In this document: positions 1 to 7,794 of the stretch, in pieces
How the letters are laid out: every line of letters starts with the position of its first letter
Numbering within the stretch: position 1 is the stretch's first letter
Origin: Sinobacterium norvegicum
GTDB taxonomy: Bacteria > Pseudomonadota > Gammaproteobacteria > Pseudomonadales > Sinobacteriaceae
DNA length: 64,000 nt
Direction: 5' to 3'
NCBI RefSeq assembly: GCF_923077115.1
Contig: NZ_CAKLPX010000008.1
Span: 1 to 64,000 of the forward strand
Program-made: the position numbers and the translations under genes
Notes under the pieces: generated by a model
What the model saw: the letters and a program-made list of their open reading frames with translations, nothing else
Told to the model about the DNA's origin: nothing
Databases searched by the model: none

Positions 1-168
1 GTGCGTATTCATAGCTGGGTTCTGATGACCAACCATGTTCATTTGCTCGTTACCCCACAAGAAGATGATGCCATATCCCGCTTTATGCAGTTTATTGGGC
101 GGCATTATGTCCGCTACTTCAATCATCGAATATTTAGGGTCAGAGTAAAAACTATTGCCTTTTCTTGA
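1..168 (+). pseudogene. Truncated duplicate of the RAYT transposase gene
   Basis: Bases 1-127 are identical to bases 478-604 inside the intact transposase gene. They encode the same residues, including the HUH motif region (TNHVHLLV), in frame from base 1. After base 127 the match stops at a junction with the REP-like repeat, and the frame runs on for a few unrelated codons to TGA at 166-168. The 5' part of this copy lies outside the window, so it could be longer upstream. Full identity means a recent duplication or, less interestingly, an assembly effect. Confidence 0.75.
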
Positions 169-290
169 GGCCAATATTTAGGGTCAGAGTACAAATATTT
201 AGGGTCAGAGTAAAAACTATTGCCTTTTCTTGAGGCGATCGTCTCTTCAGTGTGGATGTTCAAGGTTAGTTTTTACTCTGCCCCTAAATA
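129..290. repeat. Cluster of REP-like TTTAGGGTCAGAGT repeats
   Basis: A 43-bp unit occurs twice as a direct repeat, at 129-171 and 194-236. A partial copy of its first 18 bases sits between them (173-190). The core is TTTAGGGTCAGAGTAAAAAC. The same core occurs inverted at 267-290, with one base changed, just before the transposase gene. Repeats of this kind next to Y1-family (RAYT) transposases are the usual REP/RAYT arrangement. The cluster fills most of the gap between the truncated copy and the intact gene. Confidence 0.75.
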
Positions 291-333
291 GAAGCTAAAC
301 TAAAGAATACTCAATCGTTCAAGGATGAACGTA

Positions 334-1011
334 ATGGCAAGGCTTAAGCGATATACCCCAAAGGGTATCCCTCAACACGTGATTCAGCGTGGTAACAATC
401 GTCAGGTTTGTTTTGGCTCGGATGAGGATATGGCAGCTTATGCCTATTGGCTTCACGAGGCTGCAGTTCGATACGATGTGCGTATTCATAGCTGGGTTCT
501 GATGACCAACCATGTTCATTTGCTCGTTACCCCACAAGAAGATGATGCCATATCCCGCTTTATGCAGTTTATTGGGCGGCATTATGTCCGCTACTTCAAT
601 CATCAATACCAGCGCACAGGTACTTTGTTTGAGGGGCGATTTAAATCATGTCCAGTGCAGAGCGAGGGCTATTTTCTTGTCTGTCAGCAGTATATTGAAC
701 TAAACCCTGTTCGGGCAGGGATGGTGAGGGATCCGGCGGACTATCATTGGTCCAGTTATCGATGTCATGCCTTTGGTCAGGCTGTTGCTATGTGGGAGCC
801 GCATGAGCAATATGTGAGCCTTGCAAAGACCCAGTTGACGAGAGAGGTAAGATATAGGGCGTTGTTTGCTGGCCAGGTTGAAGAGGCGCTGCTGAGTGAT
901 ATCAGGTTGTCGGCAAAACGAGGGATGGCACTGGGTTGTGAACGATTTAAAGAAGAGCTTGAGGTTTTGGGCGGCAGGCGACAGCGGTTGTTGAAAAGAG
1001 GGCCAAAGTAA
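334..1011 (+). CDS. REP-associated tyrosine transposase (RAYT, Y1_Tnp family)
   Basis: This protein of 225 residues should be a single-strand nicking transposase of the IS200/Y1 type that acts on REP sequences. It shows the HUH motif in MTNHVHLLV, and a downstream helix with the presumed catalytic tyrosine in CQQYIELNPVRAGMV, the classic RAYT signature. Two ATG codons are possible, at 325 and 334. I chose 334 because AAGG at 321-324 is correctly spaced for it and MARLKRY is a typical RAYT start. The gene is flanked by copies of the same short repeat (267-290 and 1018-1041), which fits a self-associated REP element. RAYTs are usually single-copy domesticated genes, so the partial duplicate upstream is unusual. 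Confidence 0.9.
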   Translation: MARLKRYTPKGIPQHVIQRGNNRQVCFGSDEDMAAYAYWLHEAAVRYDVRIHSWVLMTNHVHLLVTPQEDDAISRFMQFIGRHYVRYFNHQYQRTGTLFEGRFKSCPVQSEGYFLVCQQYIELNPVRAGMVRDPADYHWSSYRCHAFGQAVAMWEPHEQYVSLAKTQLTREVRYRALFAGQVEEALLSDIRLSAKRGMALGCERFKEELEVLGGRRQRLLKRGPK

Positions 1012-1017
1012 TAGGAT

Positions 1018-1041
1018 TAGTTTTTACTCTGACCCTAAATA
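1018..1041 (-). repeat. REP-like repeat copy downstream of the RAYT gene
   Basis: These 24 bases are the exact reverse complement of 131-154 and 196-219. They share orientation with the copy at 267-290, so the transposase gene is bracketed by two same-orientation copies. This copy starts seven bases after the transposase stop codon. Confidence 0.75.
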
Positions 1042-1204
1042 TAATACACCCCGTAAAGAATATTGGAATTGTTATGGGTAATGTCTCACAGAGGCTATAC
1101 GTATTAACCACTACTGATTCATCTCGATTTAGGGATAATAGAACACATCAGGACGATACTGCACACATAAGGATATGAGTGCTACAGGGATAGTAACAAC
1201 GAAG

Positions 1205-1231
1205 GCCGCCTCGAGAGAAGCGGCTTTTTTT
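1205..1231 (+). terminator. Intrinsic terminator, plus strand
   Basis: A GCCGC / GCGGC stem (1205-1209 with 1220-1224) is followed by seven T. It ends plus-strand transcription, presumably from the RAYT gene, just before the convergent hydrolase gene. The rest of 1042-1204 shows no convincing gene. Confidence 0.6.
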
Positions 1232-1241
1232 GTGGCTGGGA

Positions 1242-2177
1242 TTACTGCTCTCGTCGCGGCGGCGACATTAAAAACTCGCCGATGGCGGCGACTGTGTCGC
1301 CGGGGTTGTCGCAGATCACCGCGTGGCCGGCGCGTTTGATGGTGGTTAACTGACCGCCTTTGATCAAGTGCTGCTCGAGCATTTTGTTGGCGGTCTTGGC
1401 CCGTAAGATGGCGGATATGCTGCCGCGGATGACGTGGCAGCGAATACCGGCGGCGTCGATGGTGTCGAGCGCCAGCCACAGCTGCTGGTTCTTTGGTGCG
1501 GTTAAATCGCTGGCATCGTGGCGTCTTTCGCCCGGTTTCCACAGCACCTTGGCAAAGCCGGGGTCTGTCTTGACCCGATAGCGGCCATCGTCTGTCGCCT
1601 TCAACCCGTGCCGACACAACGCCGCCACCGCGGCGGCTTGGGCAAAGACATAAATACTCTTCAAATAGTGGCTGAATGCCTCTGGGCTGGCAAAGTCCTG
1701 CTGCATCGCCTCGGCATCGACTCTGACTTTGGCGGCGCCGTTGTCGCCGACATCGGGGCCGGTATCGATCAACGTCAGGCTGGCCACCTTATCGCTGTGC
1801 TCGGCGGCCAGTAACAGGGCGATTCTGGCGCCCAGGCTGTGGCCGATTAAGTGGTGCTGGCCAATGGCCAACTGTTGTAATACCGCCGCCACATCGGCCA
1901 TCAACTGGTCGTGCTGATAGCGAAGCTCGGGGTCCCAATCCGAGTCGCCGTGGCCTCTGAAGTCGATGGCAATCAGCGGTTGAGCGGTGGCGATGTCGTC
2001 GGCCAGCGGCTGCCAAATATGGCTGTTATTGGTAAAGCCGTGTAGCAGAATGGCGCAGGGGCGGTCGCGGTGTTGGCAGTATTGTCGCCAGTCGAGAATG
2101 TTCAGGCGGGTGCCATCATCGAGGCTGAGGCTGCGTGTCTGTGGTGGATACTGACGAGTTTGTGCGGCTGACATCAT
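1242..2177 (-). CDS. Alpha/beta hydrolase
   Basis: This protein of 311 residues has the alpha/beta hydrolase layout. The oxyanion-hole HG motif is in AILLHGFTNNS (about residues 43-53), the nucleophile elbow is GHSLGA (serine near 117), and the catalytic histidine is in the late motif RAGHAV (near 283). A DFRGHGDS segment typical of the family follows strand 4. No signal peptide is visible, so it is probably cytoplasmic. The substrate cannot be told from sequence; esterase or C-C hydrolase relatives are equally possible. Two methionines stand at the start and either could be used. The gene is divergent from the small gene at 2270 and has no operon partner. Confidence 0.85.
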   Translation of the reverse strand: MMSAAQTRQYPPQTRSLSLDDGTRLNILDWRQYCQHRDRPCAILLHGFTNNSHIWQPLADDIATAQPLIAIDFRGHGDSDWDPELRYQHDQLMADVAAVLQQLAIGQHHLIGHSLGARIALLLAAEHSDKVASLTLIDTGPDVGDNGAAKVRVDAEAMQQDFASPEAFSHYLKSIYVFAQAAAVAALCRHGLKATDDGRYRVKTDPGFAKVLWKPGERRHDASDLTAPKNQQLWLALDTIDAAGIRCHVIRGSISAILRAKTANKMLEQHLIKGGQLTTIKRAGHAVICDNPGDTVAAIGEFLMSPPRREQ

Positions 2178-2269
2178 ACGGATACTGGCGTGGTGAAAAT
2201 AAAGGCATCGATTCTAACAGTTTAATGGTTATAATCGGTTGTCTTAGAGTGATTTTATTGGGAGCAGGT

Positions 2270-2569
2270 GTGGATATTGATCAGGGCAGAGCGGCTTACG
2301 CCGATGTGCGTTATACCGACGGCGAAGAGGTAACCGACAGTTTGATCGCGGCCACATTATCTTTGCTGGAGAAGTTCGACGAGGGCATTTTTGTCGTCTT
2401 AGAGTTACCCGAGGATCGAGAATTTCACTATTTGCGGGTCAATCCCATCTGGTGGCTGGCCCAGCCCACCGTGGGTGAGGGCTGGAAATTAATGGCCAAG
2501 GAATCCTTCGATGGCCTGGTCAAGCAACACCTGGCCGCCAAGGGCATTGCCTTTAACGGTATTCTTTAG
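2270..2569 (+). CDS. Small hypothetical protein (99 residues)
   Basis: I do not recognise a family. The frame is open further upstream, but that part overlaps the divergent hydrolase start and reads unnaturally. GTG at 2270 has GGGAG at 2260-2264, and the protein from there (VDIDQGRAAYADVRYTDGEE...) looks soluble and well composed. It holds a hydrophobic strand (IFVVLELPED) and a tryptophan-rich segment (NPIWWLAQPT), with no signal peptide or membrane segment. It ends convergently with the truncated haemoglobin gene; the two stop codons overlap by 4 bp. Confidence 0.6.
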   Translation: MDIDQGRAAYADVRYTDGEEVTDSLIAATLSLLEKFDEGIFVVLELPEDREFHYLRVNPIWWLAQPTVGEGWKLMAKESFDGLVKQHLAAKGIAFNGIL

Positions 2570-2949
2570 CCTTTATCGTTGTTGCGAATAAAATCGGCCA
2601 GTTGCCACATCGGCTCTTTCAGCATGGCTTTTACCTCATCGCTGGCGTTGATTTTCTCCAGCGCCGCGTCCATGCACAGCAACCACTGGTCGCGCTCTTT
2701 CTCGCCGATACTAAAGCCCTTGTGCGGTGTGGTTAGGCAGACGCTGCTGGTGGCATCGGCATACAATGGCGGTCCGCCCAACCAGCCGGTTAAATACATA
2801 AACAGACTGTTTTTGATGGCATCGAGGTTGTCGGCGTGCATGCGACGAATCGGCTGGGCCTCTTCCAATTCATCCATCGCCTCATAAAAGGCGTTGGCCA
2901 GGGCGCGGATGCCATCTTCTTGACCGAGTAGCTGGTAGGGGGTGGACAT
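2566..2949 (-). CDS. Group II truncated haemoglobin
   Basis: This protein of 127 residues matches the trHbO (group II) pattern. An N-terminal YQLLGQEDGIRALANAFYEAM segment includes the B-helix aromatic pair, then come FMYLTGWLGGPPLY, the proximal histidine near residue 76 in PHKGFSIG, and the conserved tryptophan near 89 in ERDQWLLCM. It should bind haem and O2 or NO; a role in oxidative or nitrosative stress is typical for the group but not shown here. An AAAGA-like ribosome site lies upstream. The 3' end overlaps the neighbouring convergent gene by 4 bp. No haem-related gene adjoins it. Confidence 0.88.
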   Translation of the reverse strand: MSTPYQLLGQEDGIRALANAFYEAMDELEEAQPIRRMHADNLDAIKNSLFMYLTGWLGGPPLYADATSSVCLTTPHKGFSIGEKERDQWLLCMDAALEKINASDEVKAMLKEPMWQLADFIRNNDKG

Positions 2950-3062
2950 GGTCTTTCCTCATTATCTTTTGCCCTATTGTAAGAAAATCCCCTCCATTGC
3001 GATATTAGATTGCTATAAATTTTTGTTAGAATTGATCTAACGTAATTTTAGAGTGTGGCGCA

Positions 3063-3746
3063 ATGAATCTTAAGGCATTAACCGAGGAGTTAGACTCGAG
3101 CTGGCAGCGAGTGATCAACCCTGAACTGGCGCAAGATTACATGGTGGCGCTGCAAAAAACCTTGGCGCAGCGCCAGCGACAGGCGACGGTATTTCCCGAT
3201 AACGCCGCCATCTTTAATGCCTTTAAAGGCTTGCCGATGAATGAGGTCAAGGTGGTTATCCTCGGCCAGGACCCTTACCACGGCGCAGGCCAGGCCCACG
3301 GCCTGTCGTTCTCGGTGTTGCCGGGGGTGAAGATTCCGCCGTCACTGCGCAATATCTATCAGGAGCTGGCCGATGACCTCGGGGTCGAAGCACCGTCCCA
3401 CGGCTGCCTCGAGCGTTGGCAACAGCAGGGAGTATTGCTGCTCAATAATGTGCTAACCGTCGAGCAGGGCCAGGCGGCAAGCCACAAGGGGAAGGGGTGG
3501 GAGACCCTGACCGATGCGATTATCGAGGCGATTAATCAACAGTGCCAGGATGTGGTATTTCTGCTGTGGGGGGCGCCCGCGCAGAAGAAGGCGAAGAACG
3601 TCGACCCCCGTCGCCACAAGGTGTTGATGGCGCCGCACCCGTCGCCATTATCGGCCTACCGTGGTTTTTGGGGCAGCAAGCCATTCTCACAGGCCAATAA
3701 ATATTTATCACAACGGGGTCGAGATGCCATCGACTGGCAGCTATAA
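3063..3746 (+). CDS. ung: Uracil-DNA glycosylase
   Basis: Family 1 UDG of normal length (227 residues), which removes uracil from DNA as the first step of base excision repair. The water-activating motif GQDPYHG is at residues 68-74 with Asp70. The Leu-intercalation motif HPSPLS is at 192-197. Aromatic and asparagine residues of the uracil pocket are in place (LSFSVLPG, LLLNNVLTV). It stands alone between the haemoglobin gene and the cyclase gene. Confidence 0.97.
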   Translation: MNLKALTEELDSSWQRVINPELAQDYMVALQKTLAQRQRQATVFPDNAAIFNAFKGLPMNEVKVVILGQDPYHGAGQAHGLSFSVLPGVKIPPSLRNIYQELADDLGVEAPSHGCLERWQQQGVLLLNNVLTVEQGQAASHKGKGWETLTDAIIEAINQQCQDVVFLLWGAPAQKKAKNVDPRRHKVLMAPHPSPLSAYRGFWGSKPFSQANKYLSQRGRDAIDWQL

Positions 3747-3808
3747 TACTGATATATCAAATAAATAAGTATTTGGGTGGAGGCCGATACAGGCCTTAGG
3801 GAAGAGCT

Positions 3809-5098
3809 ATGAGTGATTCGGAAAGTTTATCCGAGCAACACGGTGTCGCCATTGGCATATTACAGCGCGGCAATCTGAAGTTTCTAGAGGCGGCTATTCG
3901 TGAGCACTGGGGCCTGGGGCAGAACATTGTGCTGTGCTGGCGTACCACGGCCAAGGGCATCGAGCTGTTAATGGCGCCCCACTATTTTCTGGCACAGTAT
4001 ACCGCCGCGCTCAATCAGACCGCCGTCGACAGCCGTCTCGAGGCATTGAACGGCTTGTTTATCAAAAAATTGATTTCTGGCCGACGCTATATGAAGGCAC
4101 AGGCGTTTAATGGCACGGCCAAGCGCCTTGGGCTGGAGCCAATTGCCATCGACCTGCCGGTGCCGATTGCCGATGATGGTGCCGCCCAGTCGCTGGTCGA
4201 GGAGTTGCTGCACCGCTACAGCATCAGTTATGTCGATAAGCGGGCGGTATTGCTGTTTGATATTGTCGATTTCTCGCTGTTCACCCCCTTCGAGCAAACC
4301 AGTCAGTTAAACAGTCTGTCCTATTCAATTAACTCGTCCTATCACAAGCTGTTAAAGCAGCATATCGAGATCAACTTCACCCGGACCACCACCGGTGATG
4401 GCTTCTATATTTGGAGTCGCGACAACACCCCGGAGGCCAGCCTCAACCTCTACCTGTTTATGCTGTTAGTAGTCATGGATAACGCCATTGCCCGTCGCCG
4501 CGCCGTCGGCAACACCGTGCCGCTGATCCGCACCGGTTTTCACATGGGCAGTCATTACGAGTTCTACCAGGCCGAGGGGCTGAATCCGACCATGTTTAGC
4601 TATATTGTCGGCGACGTTACCATCGAATTGGCGCGGATGCTCGATGGTGCCTCACCGGGTCAAATTGTGATGGGGGATTTTGAGACATCCGTTCCAACAT
4701 CCAGCGGCGAGGGGGCGTATCTTATCGATGTTGACACCCCGCGTTTTGTCGAGCGTGCCCGTAAGAAGCTCGCCTCGTTAAAAGACTGGTCACTGACCGA
4801 GGACAAGATTTTGGAGGTTCGTTGCTACTTAACCGGCGAAACCGGTGCCTCGGGTGGCGAAACTGTGAAGACCTTCACGATAACAGACAAGCACGGCATG
4901 ACCCGAAAAACTTATAATGTAAGAATAAATATACATATGTCGAATGGTCAGGCCATTATTCTGGGCATGCAGCGACGCTCTAAAGAAAAGCGAGAAGTGA
5001 TAGAGCAGCGGCGGTATGCCCGACAAGAGAGTAGTCAGCGTCGGCAATTGAGAGATCGGATAGAACAGCAAAAAGGCTTGAATACTCATGGAGAGTAA
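3809..5098 (+). CDS. Class III adenylate/guanylate cyclase-like protein
   Basis: This protein of 429 residues has a class III nucleotide cyclase catalytic domain at roughly 140-345. The first metal-binding motif is LLFDIVDFS (Asp151 and Asp154), the second TTTGDGFYIWS (Asp197), followed by GDVTIELARML (about 268-278), the usual purine/transition-state helix region. The N-terminal 130 residues are not recognised and have no membrane segment, so the enzyme looks soluble. The C-terminal 90 residues hold a short beta-rich part and a highly charged, arginine-rich tail (about 388-425). Cyclase substrate (ATP or GTP) cannot be assigned. An HD phosphohydrolase begins 42 bp downstream, which suggests a synthesis/breakdown pair. 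Confidence 0.8.
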   Translation: MSDSESLSEQHGVAIGILQRGNLKFLEAAIREHWGLGQNIVLCWRTTAKGIELLMAPHYFLAQYTAALNQTAVDSRLEALNGLFIKKLISGRRYMKAQAFNGTAKRLGLEPIAIDLPVPIADDGAAQSLVEELLHRYSISYVDKRAVLLFDIVDFSLFTPFEQTSQLNSLSYSINSSYHKLLKQHIEINFTRTTTGDGFYIWSRDNTPEASLNLYLFMLLVVMDNAIARRRAVGNTVPLIRTGFHMGSHYEFYQAEGLNPTMFSYIVGDVTIELARMLDGASPGQIVMGDFETSVPTSSGEGAYLIDVDTPRFVERARKKLASLKDWSLTEDKILEVRCYLTGETGASGGETVKTFTITDKHGMTRKTYNVRINIHMSNGQAIILGMQRRSKEKREVIEQRRYARQESSQRRQLRDRIEQQKGLNTHGE

Positions 5099-5140
5099 AA
5101 AACGGTTAACATTGGTGTCTACGGCCGCGAGAATCACACG

Positions 5141-6100
5141 ATGACCTTGCCGCAAAGGGCAGTGCCTGGCCAAAAGCTGCGTCACCCTCATCGCCGGGGC
5201 TTCGATGTTACCAATACTATTGCGGTGTCCGATACGACGCAGGTTTGTGAGGCCGTGGTGGCTATTCTCAGCCCGCTCTATGATGATCTCGATACGGCGC
5301 TGATTCGGCAATCCTTTGCCGATTTAGAGGCGATGTATCACGGCAAGCGTCAGGGCTTTTTTGGCTGTGAAACCGGTTACCATGACTTGCAACATGTGCT
5401 CGATGTGACGTTGGCCTGCGCCCGTTTGATGGATGGTTATGAGCAGAGCCACTGCGGCTCTGAGCAAGCGTTAGGAGCCCGCCGTATTGAATTGGGTATT
5501 CTGGTGGCGCTGTTTCACGACTCTGGCTATATCCGTCGCCGGGGCGATACCCGTCACTTAGACGGTGCCGAATATACTCGTATCCATGTCACCCGCAGCG
5601 CGCGTTTCCTGGCCGATTATTTAACCGAGATAGGCCATGAAGATTGGGTGCCGCTGGCCAAAAAATTGGTGCAATTTACCGGCTATGAAATTGTGCCCGA
5701 TGAAATTGAGCTCGCCAATCCTGTTTGTCGTAAGCTCGGTTATCTGGTCGGTTCCGCAGACTTGGTGGCACAGATGGCTGACGCGGATTACCTCAACAAG
5801 TGTCGCGATCATTTATTCGATGAGTTCGAAAAAGGCGGTGTCGCCAAGAGTGTCGAGAAAAACGGCACGATAAACGTTGTTTATAGCAGCGCCTTGGATT
5901 TGTTAAGCAAGACGCCGGGCTTTGTGCACACCGCCATTGAAACCCGTCTCGAAGGGTATTTTGAGGGGGTTTATCGCTATGCCGAGCAGCATTTTGGTGG
6001 CGACAATCTGTACATGCAGGCACTGCTGCATAACTGCAGTTTTCTCGAGGCTGTGTTGGCCCAAGATGATATCAATCTGCTGGCAGAATCCTTAGGTTGA
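5141..6100 (+). CDS. HD-domain phosphohydrolase, possible cyclic-nucleotide phosphodiesterase
   Basis: This protein of 319 residues has metal-binding motifs YHDLQH (His81, His85) and LFHDSGY (His126-Asp127), then a conserved His/Arg-rich helix at about 136-160. The pairing YHxxxHxxDV plus LxALFHD resembles the cyclic nucleotide phosphodiesterase branch of HD proteins as much as generic HD hydrolases. It follows the class III cyclase gene closely and on the same strand, so hydrolysis of that enzyme's product is a reasonable inference, not a demonstrated fact. No strong ribosome site precedes the ATG at 5141; a later in-frame start is possible because the first 30 residues look unstructured. 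Confidence 0.72.
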   Translation: MTLPQRAVPGQKLRHPHRRGFDVTNTIAVSDTTQVCEAVVAILSPLYDDLDTALIRQSFADLEAMYHGKRQGFFGCETGYHDLQHVLDVTLACARLMDGYEQSHCGSEQALGARRIELGILVALFHDSGYIRRRGDTRHLDGAEYTRIHVTRSARFLADYLTEIGHEDWVPLAKKLVQFTGYEIVPDEIELANPVCRKLGYLVGSADLVAQMADADYLNKCRDHLFDEFEKGGVAKSVEKNGTINVVYSSALDLLSKTPGFVHTAIETRLEGYFEGVYRYAEQHFGGDNLYMQALLHNCSFLEAVLAQDDINLLAESLG

Positions 6101-6210
6101 TAAAAAATAATCTATTACTTCACGTTGATAATGTAAGCTGCATCGCTGATTTTAAAATCTAACAGCGTTATTATGTGGTGTAATTATTATAAGTGAGTAA
6201 GGGTTGTAGG

Positions 6211-6858
6211 ATGAAGAAAATTGTAGTGCTGGGCATGGCGGTAATGTTAACGGCTTGTATGAGTACCGATCCATATACCGGCGAACAAAAAGTCAGCAAT
6301 ACTGCCAAGGGTGCAGGTATTGGCGCGGTGACCGGTGCGTTAATTGGTGTGGCGACATCGAGCAAGAAAGACCGTGGAAAAGGTGCGTTGATTGGTGCCA
6401 CTGCCGGTGGTGCCATCGGTGGCGGTATTGGTTATACCATGGATCGCCAAGAGGCGGCATTGCGCGCCAAACTTGAAGGCACCGGGGTAAGAATCCAGCG
6501 TGAGGGTGATAATATTCGGCTGATTATGCCGGGCAATATCACCTTTGCCAGCTCCAGCTCTGACATTCGCTCAGACTTTTATCCGGTATTAGACTCGATC
6601 GATATTGTGGTGCAAGAGTTTGACAGCACCGTCTTGCGCGTCGGCGGTCACACCGATTCTACCGGCAGCTCGTCGATGAACCAAACCCTCAGTGAACAGC
6701 GCGCCAACAGTGTCGGCCGCTATCTGATTACCCAGGGTGTTAAGGCGGGTCGTGTTCAGACCCAGGGCTATGGCCCACGTTACCCTATTGCCTCTAACAG
6801 CAGTACTCAGGGTCGCGCGGCTAACCGCCGAGTAGAGCTCGAACTGTTGCCACTGTAA
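6211..6858 (+). CDS. OmpA-family lipoprotein with glycine-zipper segment
   Basis: From the ATG at 6211 (215 residues) the protein opens with MKKIVVLGMAVMLTAC, a lipoprotein signal with Cys16. A glycine-zipper stretch (about residues 30-75, GAGIGAVTGALIGV and GALIGATAGGAIGGG) follows. The C-terminal OmpA-like peptidoglycan-binding domain (about 105-213) includes GGHTDSTGS and the NRRVEL end. It resembles YiaD-type proteins that anchor the outer membrane to the cell wall. A GTG six codons upstream (6193) is in frame but would spoil the signal peptide, so I prefer 6211. A terminator follows directly. Confidence 0.88.
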   Translation: MKKIVVLGMAVMLTACMSTDPYTGEQKVSNTAKGAGIGAVTGALIGVATSSKKDRGKGALIGATAGGAIGGGIGYTMDRQEAALRAKLEGTGVRIQREGDNIRLIMPGNITFASSSSDIRSDFYPVLDSIDIVVQEFDSTVLRVGGHTDSTGSSSMNQTLSEQRANSVGRYLITQGVKAGRVQTQGYGPRYPIASNSSTQGRAANRRVELELLPL

Positions 6859-6877
6859 ACAGTTGTCAGCTTGACTG

Positions 6878-6901
6878 GCCTGGCATTAGCCGGGCTTTTT
6901 T
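6878..6901 (+). terminator. Intrinsic terminator after the OmpA-like lipoprotein gene
   Basis: A GC-rich hairpin, GGCCTGGC / GCCGGGC with a short ATTA loop and one wobble pair, is followed by a T run. It starts about 20 bases after the stop codon. Confidence 0.65.
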
Positions 6902-6975
6902 ATGCCTGAGGTTTTATCCGCGCTTCAGTCTGTTGTTATAATGCAGATATTATTCGCTGACCCACATCGAGCCCT

Positions 6976-7791
6976 ATGAAAACCGACACAACTTCTTCTC
7001 TGTTAATGCCTGCGATGGCGACTCCGGTGTTTAGCTGTCAGCCCGGCTGTGATGAGCGTGCCGCGCTACTGGCCGGGGCAGTGGGTTCGACGGTGGTGGC
7101 AAGCCTGGCGCAGTGCCCGAAGGATCAGTATGTCTTAATGGTCTCCGATGACGGCCTAAGGCTGGCCATGGCGGGCGGCAAGGGCGGCGATATTATCGCC
7201 GATTTTGGCGCCGGCGCCGTGGCACATCGCCGTTTACACGGTGGTGGCAAGGGGCAGATGATTGCCAAGGCCGTTGGCTTTGGCAAGGGGGTCACCCCCT
7301 CCGTGCTCGATGCCACTGCCGGCATGGGTAAGGATGCCTTCGTGTTGGCGACTCTGGGTTGTCAGATGTCGCTGTATGAACGCTCGCCGATAGTCGCTCA
7401 GCTGTTATCCGATGGCCTGCAACGTGCTGCCGAATTCGGCGATGGTGAGTTGCAGCAAATTGTCGGCAGAATGCAGTTGCATCACGGCGATGCCATCGAG
7501 GTGATGGCGGCGGCAACGTCGCCGCTGGCCGATGTGATCTATTTGGACCCGATGTTTCCGGCCAGCAAGAAGTCGGCGGCGGTGAAAAAAGAGATGCAGG
7601 CGTTTCAGCAGGTGGTCGGTAAGGATATGGATGGCGAGGCGCTGTTGGCGGCGGCAATCAATGCCGCCGGTTACCGCGTGGCGGTTAAGCGGCCGAGAAA
7701 GGGCGAGCCTCTGCCCGGTGTTAAACCGGGTTTTCAGCTGATGGGTAAGTCGTCGCGTTACGACATCTACCCACTGAAGGCGTTTAAATAA
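6976..7791 (+). CDS. rsmJ: 16S rRNA (guanine1516-N2)-methyltransferase
   Basis: RsmJ (YhiQ) uses S-adenosylmethionine to methylate G1516 of 16S rRNA. The 271-residue protein shows the SAM-binding motif VLDATAGMGKDAFVLATLG (about residues 114-132), the family-specific catalytic motif YLDPMFP followed by KKSAAVKKEM, and the C-terminal VKRPRKGEPLPG segment. Length is slightly above the E. coli protein because of the N-terminus. It is convergent with dapE, with 3 bp between the stop codons. Confidence 0.93.
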   Translation: MKTDTTSSLLMPAMATPVFSCQPGCDERAALLAGAVGSTVVASLAQCPKDQYVLMVSDDGLRLAMAGGKGGDIIADFGAGAVAHRRLHGGGKGQMIAKAVGFGKGVTPSVLDATAGMGKDAFVLATLGCQMSLYERSPIVAQLLSDGLQRAAEFGDGELQQIVGRMQLHHGDAIEVMAAATSPLADVIYLDPMFPASKKSAAVKKEMQAFQQVVGKDMDGEALLAAAINAAGYRVAVKRPRKGEPLPGVKPGFQLMGKSSRYDIYPLKAFK

Positions 7792-7794
7792 GGC

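Noticed and set aside
1129-1617. Open frame on the minus strand overlapping the end of the hydrolase gene
   Set aside because: Arginine-rich shadow of the hydrolase gene in another frame; the hydrolase has complete catalytic motifs.
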